Origin: Pyrocephalus nanus
Lineage: Eukaryota; Chordata; Aves; Passeriformes; Tyrannidae
Direction: 5' to 3'
Length of the DNA: 64,000 nucleotides
Assembly: GCA_038380795.1 (NCBI GenBank)
Contig: CM076263.1
Span: 8,422,709 to 8,486,708, forward strand
The position numbers and the translations under genes are program-made. Positions 1-11,371 of the stretch are shown here, piece by piece. Under the pieces are notes generated by a model that did no database searches, was not told the origin of the DNA, and saw only the letters and a list, made by a program, of their open reading frames with translations. Numbering within the stretch: position 1 is the first letter of the stretch; each line of letters begins with the position of its first letter.

Positions 1-485
1 GCTCTGGGCTCCTCAGTGCAAGAGAGAAAAGGAGCTACTGGAGTGGATTAATGATTAAGGGACTGGAACACCTCTCTTTCAGGGAAAATTTGAAGGAGCT
101 GGGCTTGTTCAGCCTCAGGAAGAGAAAGCTCAGACGGGGTCTGATCAACATCTGTAAGTATCTTAAAGGGGGTCTGTCAGAGGACAGAGCCAGGCTTTGC
201 TTGGTGGTTCCAAGCAGTAGGATGAGAGGTATCAGGCAGAAAAATATGCACAGGAAGTTCCACCTGAATATGAAGAAGAGCTTCTTTACTGTGTAGGTGA
301 CCATACACTAGAACAGATTGCCAAGAGAGGTTGTGGAGTTTCCCTTACTGGAGATATTCAAGAACTGTCTGGATGGAATTCTGTGCCATGTGCTCTGGGA
401 TGATCTTGCTTGGGCAGGGAGGTTGGACCAGATGACCCACTGTGGTCCCTTCCAACTTTATCCATTCTGTGATTCTGTGATCACA
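1..485 (+). mobile_element. CR1 LINE 3' fragment, cut by the window edge
   Basis: This is the 3' end of a chicken-repeat-1 (CR1) non-LTR retrotransposon in sense orientation. It carries the usual order of CR1 landmarks: remnants of the end of ORF2 (a Leu-Phe-Ser-like stretch followed by a 'gatcaacatctgtaagtatc' segment), a 'tttactgtgtaggtgacc' segment, a 'ggttgtggagtttccctt' segment, a 'cagatgacccactgtggtcc' segment and the terminal tandem ATTCTGTG octamer near 469-481. CR1 copies are typically 5'-truncated and end in this octamer without a poly(A) tail. The reading frame is broken by several stops, so the copy is dead. Its 5' limit lies outside the window. Confidence 0.93.
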
Positions 486-639
486 CTTTTGAGAACAAGT
501 ATAAATTTAATTCAAGAAAAAGGGGAAAGTATTATAATTTTGAAAACCAGCTGTTCTTTAAATTTGCCTGCATGGGGTTGAAACAAAACATGGTTTCTTA
601 GTACGTAAGACATTGCCAAGATCTTTGTTTGAATGTAAT
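486..639. other. Short unique stretch between two CR1 copies
   Basis: AT-rich sequence with no recognised feature. It separates the young CR1 from the much older LINE remnant that follows. Confidence 0.5.
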
Positions 640-945
640 CCATAAGTTGGTGTTCAGCTTTTGGAAAGGTTTTAAAAACTGAATGACTGAAAGAAAGAGC
701 TGTGAAAATGATGGAAGGCGTAGGAAAAAAACTTGGAAATTAGTGTGAAGAAAGTTATTCTAGTTAGCCTACCAGAGTGCAGGGTAAGAAGTAATTTGAC
801 CTGTAGGAATCTACACAGAAAGATGGCATTTGATATTTCAGTCCTCTTTAACTGAGCAGAGAAAGGAAAATTAGGTCCAATGGCCAAAAGCTGAAGATGG
901 AAAAATTAAAGGGGGAAATAAGGTGCAGCTTTTTTCCTTTTTTAA

Positions 946-976
<31 letters not shown>

Positions 977-1090
977 GGCTGAGCAATTAACCACTGGAGC
1001 AATTTCCAAGAATGGAAAAATCATCCATCACTCGAGGTTGTGAAGTCAAGACTGGGATGGCTTTCTAAAGTGCAAATCCCATGTCAGTGC
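640..1090 (+). mobile_element. Old CR1/L3-like LINE 3' remnant
   Basis: The segment follows, in order, the landmarks I recall from the old amniote CR1/L3-like LINE 3' end. These are an 'agccacgagaatgat'-type word near 700, a degenerate 'taaggggtgacttgatca' word near 786, a 'gcagagaaagg' word at 856-866, a 'ccaatggc' word followed by 'ggaaataagg' near 914, a 'caattaaccactggagcaa' word near 985 and 'aagtcaagactgggatg' near 1044. The divergence is high, so it is an ancient insertion. The T tract expected between 'ggaaataagg' and 'caattaacc' has grown to 27 T (946-972). Family and limits are from memory; a repeat-library search would fix them. Confidence 0.8.
946..972 (+). repeat. T27 homopolymer inside an old LINE
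   Basis: An uninterrupted run of 27 T, at the place where the LINE consensus has only about five T. It is a homopolymer expansion of a pre-existing short tract and not a poly(A) tail. Confidence 0.9.
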
Positions 1091-1940
1091 CCGGGCATGA
1101 GTGCCATGCAGGACTTCTGTAATTCCATGGATCAGGTCCTGCAGGAGGTCAAAAACAATTACCATAATTGCACTGTCTGCCTTAAATTCCCCGGACGCCC
1201 ATGGCCCTTTCTCCAATCACACTTCTGAGACATGACTGCTAAGAGCTGCACATCAGAAACCTCTGTTTAGCCTGAAAATATCTCTGAAGGACAAACTGCC
1301 ATGATATCGTTTCCTTTGTTCTCTGTCCATGGCCTTTGAGAATGCAGAGGCAGTACTGAACCCATAGCACCTTTCCCCAACACTTGTCTCCATGGTGCAC
1401 ATATGGAAAGGCTTCCTGAGCCCGATCCCTCCCTGCCAATCCCCTCCCAAAGCTAGGCAGGGGATTCCCGCATGCCATTGTCTTCCAATCCTGGCAGCCC
1501 CCCAACTAAGCTATTTCCAGATCAGTCACCATTTGTGTCCCTGCTGGGGCTTGTCTTTGTGAATTCCCTTCACCACATTTGATTTTGCTGTTATGTTTGC
1601 CCCAGTACTGGAAAACCATATCTGCCTGTGCCCTAAGACCTCTATCTGAAACTGGTCTCATTGTTTTCACGCATTTACTCTAAATTTCTGCCGCTTCCTG
1701 GTGCTTCATGCCTTGCATTAGCAAAACGAGGTTACCATGTGAACCCAAAATGCGGCAGCCCAAAGGTCCTCTTACTCCTGCTGCCTGTCTGAGGCAGCAC
1801 AAAGAGCTGATGCAAAGGGTGAGAACAAGAACTTAGCATGCTTTTGTACTCCCGTTTTCAGGAAACTCTTCTTGTTGTATGTTTATAGAGCACCTCGCAG
1901 AGCTGGCCCGCAATGCAAGTTCCCCAGGGGCATGCTAAGA
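1091..1940. other. No gene recognised
   Basis: Ordinary unique sequence. Open frames here are under 90 codons and lack convincing splice sites. I see no repeat. Confidence 0.5.
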
Positions 1941-1947
1941 GGAACTG

Positions 1948-1984
1948 TTACTATCAATTACTGCAATTATTGCAATTATAGTAA
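1948..1984. other. AT-rich inverted repeat, 11-bp stem
   Basis: TTACTATcAATT (1948-1959) pairs with AATTATAGTAA (1974-1984), 11 bp with one bulged C. The loop holds a second small inverted repeat, TGCAAT-t-ATTGCA. It lies in an AT-rich block and about 70 bp before a longer hairpin. Function unknown; it could be structured RNA if transcribed, or paired homeodomain-type ATTA sites. Confidence 0.5.
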
Positions 1985-2053
1985 TTATTATTCTGTCACT
2001 TAAATTTCAGCAATTAATTTTTCCAGAGTCTAGTTTAAGCCATTTTCTCTCTG

Positions 2054-2109
2054 CCAGATGCTGATCACAGCAAGAGCGAGGTGCAGCATCTGCTGCTGAT
2101 CAGAATCTG
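2054..2109 (+). other. Hairpin-forming sequence, ~18-bp imperfect stem
   Basis: CCAGAT.G.CTGATCA.CAGCA on the left arm pairs with TGCTGCTGATCAG.A.ATCTGG on the right arm. That gives about 18 paired bases with one G-A mismatch and one bulged G, around a loop of about 18 bases. The size is near the lower end of an animal pre-miRNA, but I do not recognise a known miRNA seed in either arm. Transcription is not shown. Confidence 0.45.
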
Positions 2110-3139
2110 GTTTAACTCATAAAGCACTGCAGAGGCAGGTGCCTGGTAAAGTGCAGACCTGGGTCTCTTTAATGGGTCAGGAAGAGCCTATCAAAGCAGC
2201 TGGGTGTGTAGTGTGATCTTCACACTGCAGATCAGGAATGATGTTAGTCTGGGCACACTGTAGGCTTGAATACGACTACAGTAAACTGAGCTATAAAGGT
2301 TCAGAGCCAAAATGTTATCAGACTAAGGGAAGGGTGGGGTATGCATTATTCCACTTAAAGCAGCTGAGGGCTGTGTCTCTGAGCTACGGTACTGTCTAGC
2401 AAGCCACCAAGAGAGCCTGGCCATGCTAAGGAGCAGTTCATTCCACGGTCATAGGAGTGCCTCCAACCAGTGCATCACCTCACCCTCTGGAGACACCTTT
2501 GTTTCTCCTCTGGTATTACTGAAGCCCAAAGGATTTGTTTAGATCAGACATGTACCTAAAGTTCAAGTTCTTACTTGTAGGTTTGATAAGAAACCTTGAC
2601 ATGTGAGGGGGATCCATCCATCCAGGGGTTTGGAACCATCAATTCAAGATAAATGTAGAAGGGACAAAGCCAGTGATATTTTCCTTTCATCTCTCAGTAT
2701 CAAGTGACACTAATAACACACTGTTTTGGTAAAAGTGATTGCACAGTATACAGGTCATCTTCCTGTATGACAGCTCTGAGACCTAAATTGAGCATCAGTC
2801 GGACAGGTCCATTGAGAAGTATTTAGCCATTTCCATTTGCATCAGCTCAGAGCTGTCTTACACCATGTTCAGGGTGTAACATTAACCTCACACAACAAGA
2901 TGCTTTTTCCTTGGGCATCACAGACGCTCCTCTTAGTAAGCCCTCTTCTACTGCAAACTCTGAGGAATTGTGCATCCAGGCCAGCAAATTTAAAAGTCAG
3001 GGAACTGTCTCTCACTCTTGAAATGACTGAAGGTTTAAATAGATATTCACTACACTGTTGTAAGGAAGGGACTGAATGATGCCTTTGAATCTTGCAGTAA
3101 CAAGACAGTAGCCAGGAACTGCTGCTGTCTTCTTACTTG
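2110..3139. other. No gene recognised
   Basis: Unique sequence of average composition with no clear repeat, long open frame or strong splice-site pair. Confidence 0.5.
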
Positions 3140-3610
3140 ATATTGTGTCCAATTCTGAGTTTCCACTTTCCAAAAAGACTTGTAGTTAATTAGAAGAGTA
3201 TAAAAAAATTGCTACTATGATGACTTGATTTTGGGGAAGGTTGTCTTCTAGTGAAGAATTCACTTATGTTATTTATCCAAGGGAAAATTAAGAGGCAATT
3301 TGATTACGGCCTATGGATCTGGCCATTAAAAAAAGGTCTGGGGAAATAAATGGGACTTTGATTTACTGGGAAAATAGAGCTAAAAATCAAGTGACTGCAG
3401 CAGAAATGCAGTCACACTGGGAAAAAAAGTGCAAAAACTGAAGGATAACGAGGGAGGGCTTTACAGGATTTTCCTTACTTATCTTAAAGTCAAGATTAGG
3501 GCTGTGCTATGGTGCACACAAATATCACGTGACTGATGCAGAAGTTGGTGGGATGGATCTTTGGTCTCCTTTACTGCTGTTTGTTATGTTGGATTCTCTA
3601 ATTCTCGGGG
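3140..3610 (+). mobile_element. Old CR1/L3-like LINE 3' remnant
   Basis: A second, even more degraded copy of the LINE type seen at 640-1090, in the same orientation. Landmarks appear in order at consensus-like spacing: 'tgtgtccaattctg' near 3146, 'ttaagaggcaatttgatta' near 3287, 'cttaaagtcaagattagg' near 3483, and a 'ggtctcctttact' word near 3563 where the consensus has a 'ggtcccttctggc' word. A perfect 9-bp inverted repeat at 3391-3415 lies inside it. Identification is by recalled consensus only. Confidence 0.68.
3391..3415. other. Perfect 9-bp inverted repeat
   Basis: GTGACTGCA (3391-3399) and TGCAGTCAC (3407-3415) flank a 7-base spacer. It sits within the old LINE remnant and may be a chance product of decay. 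Confidence 0.6.
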
Positions 3611-4269
3611 CTACAAACTATTGCATTTACCTGCATGAGAATAGATAAAAAGCTTTTCTCACATACAGCAGTATGAGTTAACAGTGTAGCAAATAATCTG
3701 CTATTTTAGGTGTCAGGGACAATATTTGTTCTTGAAAAGACACTATTTAATTTCACTTATGTGTTTTTTTGAATGTTTATTAGTGATCCATGGGAAGACC
3801 TCTGGAGAAAAAAAGTAAAATAAATGGACAAGAAACCAGGCATAAAACATCTTCCTTTCAATTTTCCTTCTTCAAATTAAGAAAAAGAGAAAATAAAGAG
3901 CCAGATTCTTCAGGATCCAACAACAAAGGCCATGTTTAATGCTGTGTAAACTATGGGAAATTTTTTATTATTTCAGTAGTCTTTTTAGTGAGTCTTCTTT
4001 AGTGATTGTTTTTCATAGTTCTCCAGATGAAAAATAAAATAGAAAATAACGATTATTTTTCTCTTGTTTGATGGCAGAGCTGCACCAGAGCTGTGAGTGG
4101 GATTCCTTGGGTGGTCCCAAGGTGAGGCTGGATTCTGGATTTGCTCTTACATTTTTAAAGGACTTCAGATCAGCAGAACTGGAGGTTTGTTACACAAAGG
4201 CAATTCACCCAAGGTAACTGATCAAAAAAGAGATGGAGGGATGGGACAAATAAACTGTGTAAGCACCTT
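3611..4269. other. AT-rich unique sequence, no gene recognised
   Basis: AT-rich sequence with several AATAAA/AAATAAA-like hexamers, but no upstream open frame they could serve. Confidence 0.5.
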
Positions 4270-4275
4270 AATAAG

Positions 4276-4734
4276 TGTGCTGGGTTTGACTGGGATAGAG
4301 TCAATATTTCCAGTAGTGACTACTGTGAGGTTGTGATTTGGGTTTGTGCTTGAAACAGTGTTGGTCACAGGGATGTTTTAGGTATTGCTGAGCAGTGCTC
4401 ACACAGAGTCAAGGCCTTCCCTGCTTCCTACTCCACCAGGAAGGAGGCTGTAGAGGGTTGGGAGGGGACACAGATGGGACAGCTGATCCCTCCTGACCAC
4501 AGGGATATTCCATAGCTCATGGTGTCATGCTCAGCATGTGAAGCTGGGGGAAGAAGGAGGAAAGCAGGGATGTTTGGAGAGATGATGTCTCACCTATTAA
4601 ACTGTTTTAATCTCAACCCATGAGTTTCCTCACTTTTACTCTTCTGATTCTCTACCCCATCCCTACACTGGGGGAGTGAGCGAGTGCCTGTGTGGGGCCT
4701 CGTTGCCATGTGGGGTGGACCCACAACACTGAGG
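4276..4734 (+). mobile_element. Solo LTR of an avian endogenous retrovirus, internally deleted
   Basis: The segment starts with TGTGCTGGGTTTGACTGGG and ends shortly after a 'gtggacccacaaca' word. It carries the ordered landmarks of a common bird ERV LTR: 'gaaacagtgttggtcacag', 'attgctgagcagtgctcaca', 'gggaggggacacag', 'ggatattccatag', 'agctgggggaagaaggagg', 'cctattaaactg' and 'gggggagtgagcgagtg'. The ATTAAA near 4597 is the likely LTR polyadenylation hexamer. Compared with the consensus I remember, a block is missing between the 'tgtttggagagatga' and 'cctattaaactg' words. No gag, pol or env sequence adjoins it, so this is a solo LTR left by recombination. The hexamer aataag occurs directly before it (4270-4275) and at 4735-4740, a candidate target-site duplication. 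Confidence 0.85.
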
Positions 4735-4740
4735 AATAAG

Positions 4741-7700
4741 TACCATTTCTTTAATCTAGCAAAGGATGATACTAGTCAGAACAAGCAGCTAGAATTCAAT
4801 GCAGGCAGGCGAAATTCAGTTTAGAAGGAAAGCACAGGATTTCCACCATGAGACTGATTAACCACTGAAACAAACAATGAAGGACGCAGTGGGTTCCAGC
4901 CCTGTTCGTATATAGATGGGGCTGACATACCATAAGGAGACATCAGTGGATCCTAAACGGGGTGAAATTGGGCTGCATGGGGTGAGGAAACATGTAGTGG
5001 TGGTTGAAACCAGGTTAAGCTCTGCCCTCCAAGTTTCCACTGGCCAGAGGGGCTGATCATGTGGCCCATTTGCTGTTTCAAACACAGACTGGACTTCTAA
5101 ACTAGGAACATGCAGAGGCATTTCAGCAGGTTCTGCTTAGCTACAATTGCATAATGAAGTCCTTTAAGGAGTAAATGTTTCTGTTTAGTTCACTAATAGG
5201 GCTTCATTAAGAGCCTTTATAGACCAAAAGACAAAGAGTAACCCAATCAAAGGTTCCTGATGAAAACAGCAAAATAGGAAAACTAAAATTTACTACATAC
5301 CAAGAATGTGTGAGCCCATTCCCTGCAATGAACTGAGACGTAGTTTCTTCCTTTACTTTGAGGACATTTAGAGCTAGTTTACATAGTAAAAACATGCGCA
5401 CAAAGAAACATAAGCCCAGGGATGTGTCAGCGTTCCCAAAGTCCTGGCTGGGATGGAGTATATCCAGCTTGTTTTGAAGACTACAGGGAGGTAGGTGTGG
5501 GAGTCTGGGTTGATGATGGATGCACCTGGAGCATGGGGACTGAGAGGGCAAAAGGAATTTCAGTGTGGTGCCGCAGCAGGACAAGATCCAGTCCTGCCCA
5601 TGCTCTGAGGACTCAACTGTTTTTATCTTGCACTCGCTGCAGGACCAGCTACATGCTGGGTTTCTCCCAGAGCCAAGCCTGAGGTGGATGGCTCCCCAGA
5701 TGCAGGTGCTCCAGAAGGAAACACACACACAGCTACTGAGCCACCCCTCTCTCCACATGCCTAATCCAAGGGGCAGAGGAATAATGCGAATGATCCCAAA
5801 TCCCCCCCCGTGCTTCTCTTTCTGAAAGGCAAAGGATCATGGACAGAATCAGGGGCAAATACAGCCCTACAAACTCAATTTCCTACACCCTGGGAGAGGA
5901 CCCCTCCCACTGTGCTTGGTCTAGACTCTCTTTCTTTACTGGCTGCATCTGCTGGTGGAGAAGGGTGGCTGGCAAAGCTTGCAAGGGATCCTTGCAGACA
6001 CAGTAGTCTCTGACCTTATCTTTTCCTGGCCATCAGAGGCGTGCAGACCCAGCTCTCTCCAAGATACACCATGATCCCTATGTCATGCCAGCCAACACCA
6101 TGATTTGGCAGTCCTGGGAAAACAGACCTTTCTCCCACAGACAGAAAAAAACAGAGTAAAAATAAAATATTCCCAATGTGAAATGTTTCCCTCACAGTGA
6201 GCTGTGGGACAAAATTTACCATTGGAAAGGACCTCCAAGCTGCTGCAGTCACTCATCCACAAGAACCAAAGCCTCTAATCCCATTAAGAAACTTATCTTT
6301 CTTGATGGACAAAAAAGCTTTCTCCCATCAAACGTCTATTCTGATGGAAATCTTTATACCAGAACTCTTTCTGTCTCACAAAGGGCCAGGGTGCAATCAA
6401 AGCCTTTGATGTTGTGTTTGGAGTATAATGAAAGGCATTAATTTGAATAGAATTATTGAAATGGCATGTCTGTTTCTGCTATTAATAGAAAAGTCTTAAA
6501 ACAATGAGCAGCAGAGATGGGGTCTACTGCAGTGAGCAGGAACAAAGGCAGAGTATTTTGCTCTGGTTGTTGTATTACGGGAATGGCCTGAGGTCTCTAA
6601 TGCTCTGTACAGAGCAGAAACAACAAACCTTGCAGGAAGCTGTAAGTGAAAAATCTTCGGACCTGGGCTCTGTTTGCAGATCAAGAGCTGCAGTGCATCA
6701 AACGAAGCTGAACAGAACAGATTCAAACCAAATCAGAGATGACAGGTCACCATTTAGCTGGGGAACTCCTTGCCAGAGGGTGCTGTCACTGCCAAAAGTT
6801 TACCTGGGTCCAAGGTGAGACTGAATGAGTTCACAAAAAAAGAGATCTAATAAGGAACAAGACTACATATCTCTAATATTTGTAGCATGGGAAGAATGCG
6901 GGAGAGGAGGATCATACCTGCTTGTCATGATATTATGCCTTCCTTACACATACACTTTATGAGGATGCTGAGATATCTGGGCTTTGATCTGACTTAATAA
7001 AGTTGTTCTGATAGGCTTGAGTTCTTCTGATCCCTGTATGTAAAGAAGTATTCGTATTTTTATATCTGTGCAGCATTGCATAATAAGCTGAAAATCACAG
7101 ATCTGTGTGGATTCTGTGATGAAAAAATAAAAAACCCAAACAACCCTTCCCAGGGGCTTGAGTTTGTAATGAATTGTCTCTTTGCCTTTTGTGTTTGCTT
7201 CCCAGGAACAGGCTTGCAAAGCGACTCGCTGCTCATGTGCTGGTGTATTCTGGGAGCAGAGCTGGTGAAGTGGGATGAGGCAGCACAGGCTCACCTACCC
7301 TGGTTCCCCAATGGGGAGCTCACAATGGGAAGCATCTTGAAGATGAAGTTGTCTGCATGGGGGGAAATGAGAGAGTTCTTCTGTGGTCCAGGAGTCCCAG
7401 GGCCTCTGGGGAGAGATGGCAGAGACGTTCCTGCCACAGAGTGTGATATTGCACCCAGTGGAAGGGGACAAGAAGTACCCTCAAGAAGAAACTACCTAGT
7501 GGTAGATGCTACAAATTCCACTGGCATTCTCAGTAGCTGTTTCCATGAGGGAAGGGCCACAGGGAGGAATGTGAGCTTATTCCTTGCCTTGCCAGGGGCT
7601 TTCTGTAGCTCCCTGGGTCAGGTAACCTCTTCACCTGTATCCATGAACGTTACTCATGGAGCTGGTTTGAAGGGCATAGAACAATGCAAGTCCCAGACAC

Positions 7701-10429
7701 AGCTTTGGAAGAGGCTAAGAGCACACAAGGCAGCATGGAGCTGCAGGAGGATTCTGGAAAAGAAGCATGCATTCTAGGATATCATTTCCAGCATCTCCTT
7801 CTGCCCTCCACCATGCATGGAGCAAGAAGGCTGGCCTCCCACAGCTGCTTCGAGGCCGTGGCACAGCTTTGCTCTCTCTCCAAGACACCAACACCCAGTC
7901 TAGCAATGTTCTCCTTCCTTCAGGTCCTGGCTTGCCCTGTTGGAGTTTGAAAACATGCATACACTGAGGTCCTTGCAGGGCTTTGGCTGAAAATGGTCAA
8001 GGCTGGGAATGACCCAGGGCACAAACAGAAAGGAGAGAAATCAGCAGTGGGTTTTCAGAGCAGAGGAGCAAGGGACAGGAATGGGAGGCTAGTTAAAATT
8101 AAAGCTGTGAGGTGGGGGAGACCAGAAGCAGCTGAGAACAGGAGGCAGCATCACAATTTCTGATCCTGGCTGTTCAGGTTTTAATTATATGGCAAGGCCT
8201 CCCATCCCTTTCACTCACCACACTGGGGTTTCTTTCCAGTTAGTGACTACAGGCAAGGCCGGTGCAATGTTTTACATTTCCCAGCTTGGGAGAACAAGGC
8301 TGAAGACTTGCATCTTGAAATGGGAATGGGCAGCTTGGCAGACAGCACCGTTGTGTGTTGCTCCCGTTACGTGTGTGCACCACAAAACAGCGTCTGCTCT
8401 GTGTCAGTGCCACTGAGCTTTCTGCAGGAGCCGGCCACGCCGGGCGGCCGTCTTGCCGTCTGTGCTCCCTGAGCCAGCACCGCTGTCCCTGAGGGATCCA
8501 TCTGTGGGCCAGAAATCAGCAAGCTGGTGGCCGCCCTACAACATTTACGGCTCGGGGAGGTGCTGCAGTAGCAGAACATATTTTCTTTTCCTCTCTGTAG
8601 GAGTAACACAGCCCAGACCCCCTGCCTTGAAAACCCAGAGCTACAACTGCTGCATCACTATTACTTTTGCATGCTACTGCAGAGTGATGCTAGATAGATT
8701 ATCCCGCAGTTTGAGCAATTTAGGGCATGTCTGTGTGTACTGAAGAGCAGAAAACAAATTCCAGCACATTGTGCAGGAGGGTCTGCTGGGAAGCTGGAAG
8801 CAGGACACCCATATTGCATCTCCTTCAAGGATGCAGTCTCAAGCTCCAGAAAGAGCCCTTCCACATTGTTCCTGGGACCTGCTGAGTGCAAGGCATGCTC
8901 CATCCCCAAGGCACCTTGCAACAGAACTTCTCAGGAATGCATTTTCTTAGTGTTGTATTTAATTCATCCCACAACTGCTGAACTATCCCCTCTGTCTCAC
9001 AAAGCTGCCTCTGAAGCAGGGCTTCGCAACATTTTTTTTGGAGGATGTGTGGGCTGACATAAAACAGATACAGGAGCTTACCGTACCTGAAGAACTTGCA
9101 AGCTGTAAACTTTTCCCTGCTTACTAGGTGGGCTGATTGGCTGCTGTGTTTTCACACACACTTTCAGAAACCTGGTCTGCCAGGAACACCAGCGGAGAGG
9201 ACTGAAAGCCAACGTAAAGTGGCAAAGCCAATGAAGCTTTTAATGGTTTCTAACTGAGCCTCTGCAGCTAAAGTAGACGCAAATATGATACCAAAGACTC
9301 ACCATTTAAAGAGTAGTCTCTCCTGATCGAAGCGAGTTGCAATAAGGAGAGATTTCTCCAGCCTACCTTCTTTCCTCTTCTTACTCTTCCCTGAAACTTG
9401 TCTTTGTTGACGAAATGCCAGGACCTGTGGGAGGAACAGCCCACACCACACAAAGCCTGGGACAGGACCAGCAGCAGGCAAAGGTCCATACTGTAACCCA
9501 GGCATAGGTTCACCAAAGTCTAGCAACTCTGTTGGGTGCTAATTGCTGCTTCACCAGTCTGGGTGCAGCAGTGCTGGCATCTCTGGGTTAGCACCAGCGC
9601 AGCCCCACAGCTGTCCCTGCTCCACCTCCCTTTGACACTGCTCACCACCCCACTCCTCTCTGCACTTTGGTAAGTCTGCCCTGTGCATTTGGAAATGATG
9701 AGATAAAGCTTCCAAAAGGAAGAGGCTTTGAGCAGCTGTTGGATCTATTGATTTGTCTGCTGGCCTTTCAGTTGCTGGGGTTCGCATCCACAAGTTCAGC
9801 CATGAAATCACAAGGACTGTAAATAAAAGAAACAGGCTGAGATGTTTCACAATGTTCCAGTCTCTAGCAGCTCCAAGAAAACAAAGTACCAAGTAGTACT
9901 GAAGTCCCTAGGATGCACACCAAGTGTATGTCCACGAATACTTCTCTTACCAGCCATATGGGTGAACACACCTCTCACCATCTTCTCTGCCTCCCTCAGC
10001 TATTTCCCCCCTCTCTGCACCACTTCCATACATATTGGCTGTGAGGACAGGTAATGAACTGGAGCTGATATGGCTTAAATATAGGGGGGTGTGCATATTT
10101 CCACATTTCAATACATATATTTATACAGGCAGCTTTCTTTCTATCAGTTCACTGATTGGGATTGTAGTGTGGCTTCAGAAAAAGGGGATTCTTTTCTACA
10201 ATTTCCATCATTTCCATCATTTGGCATGAACAACAACTGTGAGCTGTCTACCATGGCCTTAAATCACTTCAGCACCCAGTCCTCTGACACTTTCTTACAG
10301 AGAAAGTTCAATAGCCAAAATCAGCTCTTTCTAAAAACACTCCTCTCTAATCTTCAGCAAAAATTTCCTTTTCTCTCTGCTTTGTGTAAGACAGCTGTGG
10401 TACAATGAGTGTTTTATTTTTTTCAGGAT
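4741..10429. other. 5.7 kb without a recognisable gene
   Basis: Unique sequence of average composition. The longest open frame (7076-7777, + strand, 233 codons) has no recognisable domain, no signal peptide and no flanking splice sites, and I treat it as chance. A small CpG cluster lies at about 8420-8560, too short to call an island. An imperfect TCACAGA/TCTGTGA inverted repeat sits at 7096-7121. Confidence 0.5.
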
Positions 10430-10431
10430 CA

Positions 10432-10545
10432 TCAACTCATAGAACCATTTGGGTTGGAAAAGACTTTTAAGATCAAGTCCAACCCAGCACCGCTGGTTCA
10501 CCACTAAACCATATCTGTAAGTGCAGCAGATCTTGTAGACAAACC
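10432..10545 (-). mobile_element. CR1 LINE 3' end, short fragment
   Basis: On the + strand it begins with a degenerate form of the reversed CR1 terminus ('catagaaccatttgggttgg'). It continues with 'aaaagacttttaagatcaag' and 'caccactaaaccatatctgt', the classic beginning of an antisense avian CR1 tail. Only about 110 bp survive, so it is a strongly 5'-truncated insertion. Confidence 0.9.
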
Positions 10546-11371
10546 CTCCTGGAGTTACATGCAGCAGTTGCTGTGCAAAATCTGCTCACTGCAGGGGCAG
10601 AGGCTGAAGAGAGGGAGCCCAGGCTGGGCTTTCCATGGCAGCAAGGGGCTGCTGAGCTGAGGGAGATGGCAGTGAATGGTGTGGGAGAGACTTGGCACCC
10701 CAAAGACTCATGTGAAGAGTGTCAAGACAAATGGATGTGTGGAGACAAAGCTATGGCAGGGCTGGAAAGTGATACTAATGGCAGGGAACCTCTCTTTCAT
10801 GCCAGGAGATGGGAGACCAACAAAAGGTGCAGAAGGTCACCTCATTTAAGCTCCCTTCTCTGTGGGCAAAAGTATTACTAAGAAAGAGATGTGGATGAAC
10901 ATTTTGGCTGAGGATCTTGGGGTGTCTTATTCTTGTTCTTGCTTCTCCCTGCTCCCTTGTGTGCATTTCATCAGGCTGAGCCCCCAGAGCAGGCTGCTCT
11001 GACTCTCTGAAGCACTGTGTACCAGCTGAGCTGGGTAACTCAGGGTACTGCAGGCAGAGTCAATGGCTGAGCCAGAACCTGCTGTTTGGCTGCGAGTGAG
11101 GTTGTTAAAAACCTCAGCCAAGAGCAAAACAACTGCTTTCTCCTACCTGCTGGCACTGACAGACCACAATGTCAAAGCCACCCCACGAGAGAAGTGCCAC
11201 TGAAACTGTCTGTACTGCTCAGTACAGATGGGTCAGTACATTGCGAGCTGTGCACCTCCCTGCTTGGTGTTTTACTTCTACCTGAGACTCCATCTCCCTT
11301 CTGCAGAACGGGAGTTTGCAGCTGAACTTTCTTCTCCCCAGCCTTTGCAAGCTCAGTGCTATGTAGGTGAT
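10546..11371. other. No gene recognised
   Basis: Unique sequence with moderate GC and no supported feature. Confidence 0.5.

Noticed and set aside
7096..7121. 'gattctgtgat' resembling a CR1 end
   Set aside because: The upstream sequence has no CR1 landmarks; it is better explained as a small inverted repeat.
7076..7777. 233-codon + strand open frame
   Set aside because: Composition is random-looking, there is no homologous domain I recognise, and no splice or promoter context. Its length is only mildly unusual for 64 kb.
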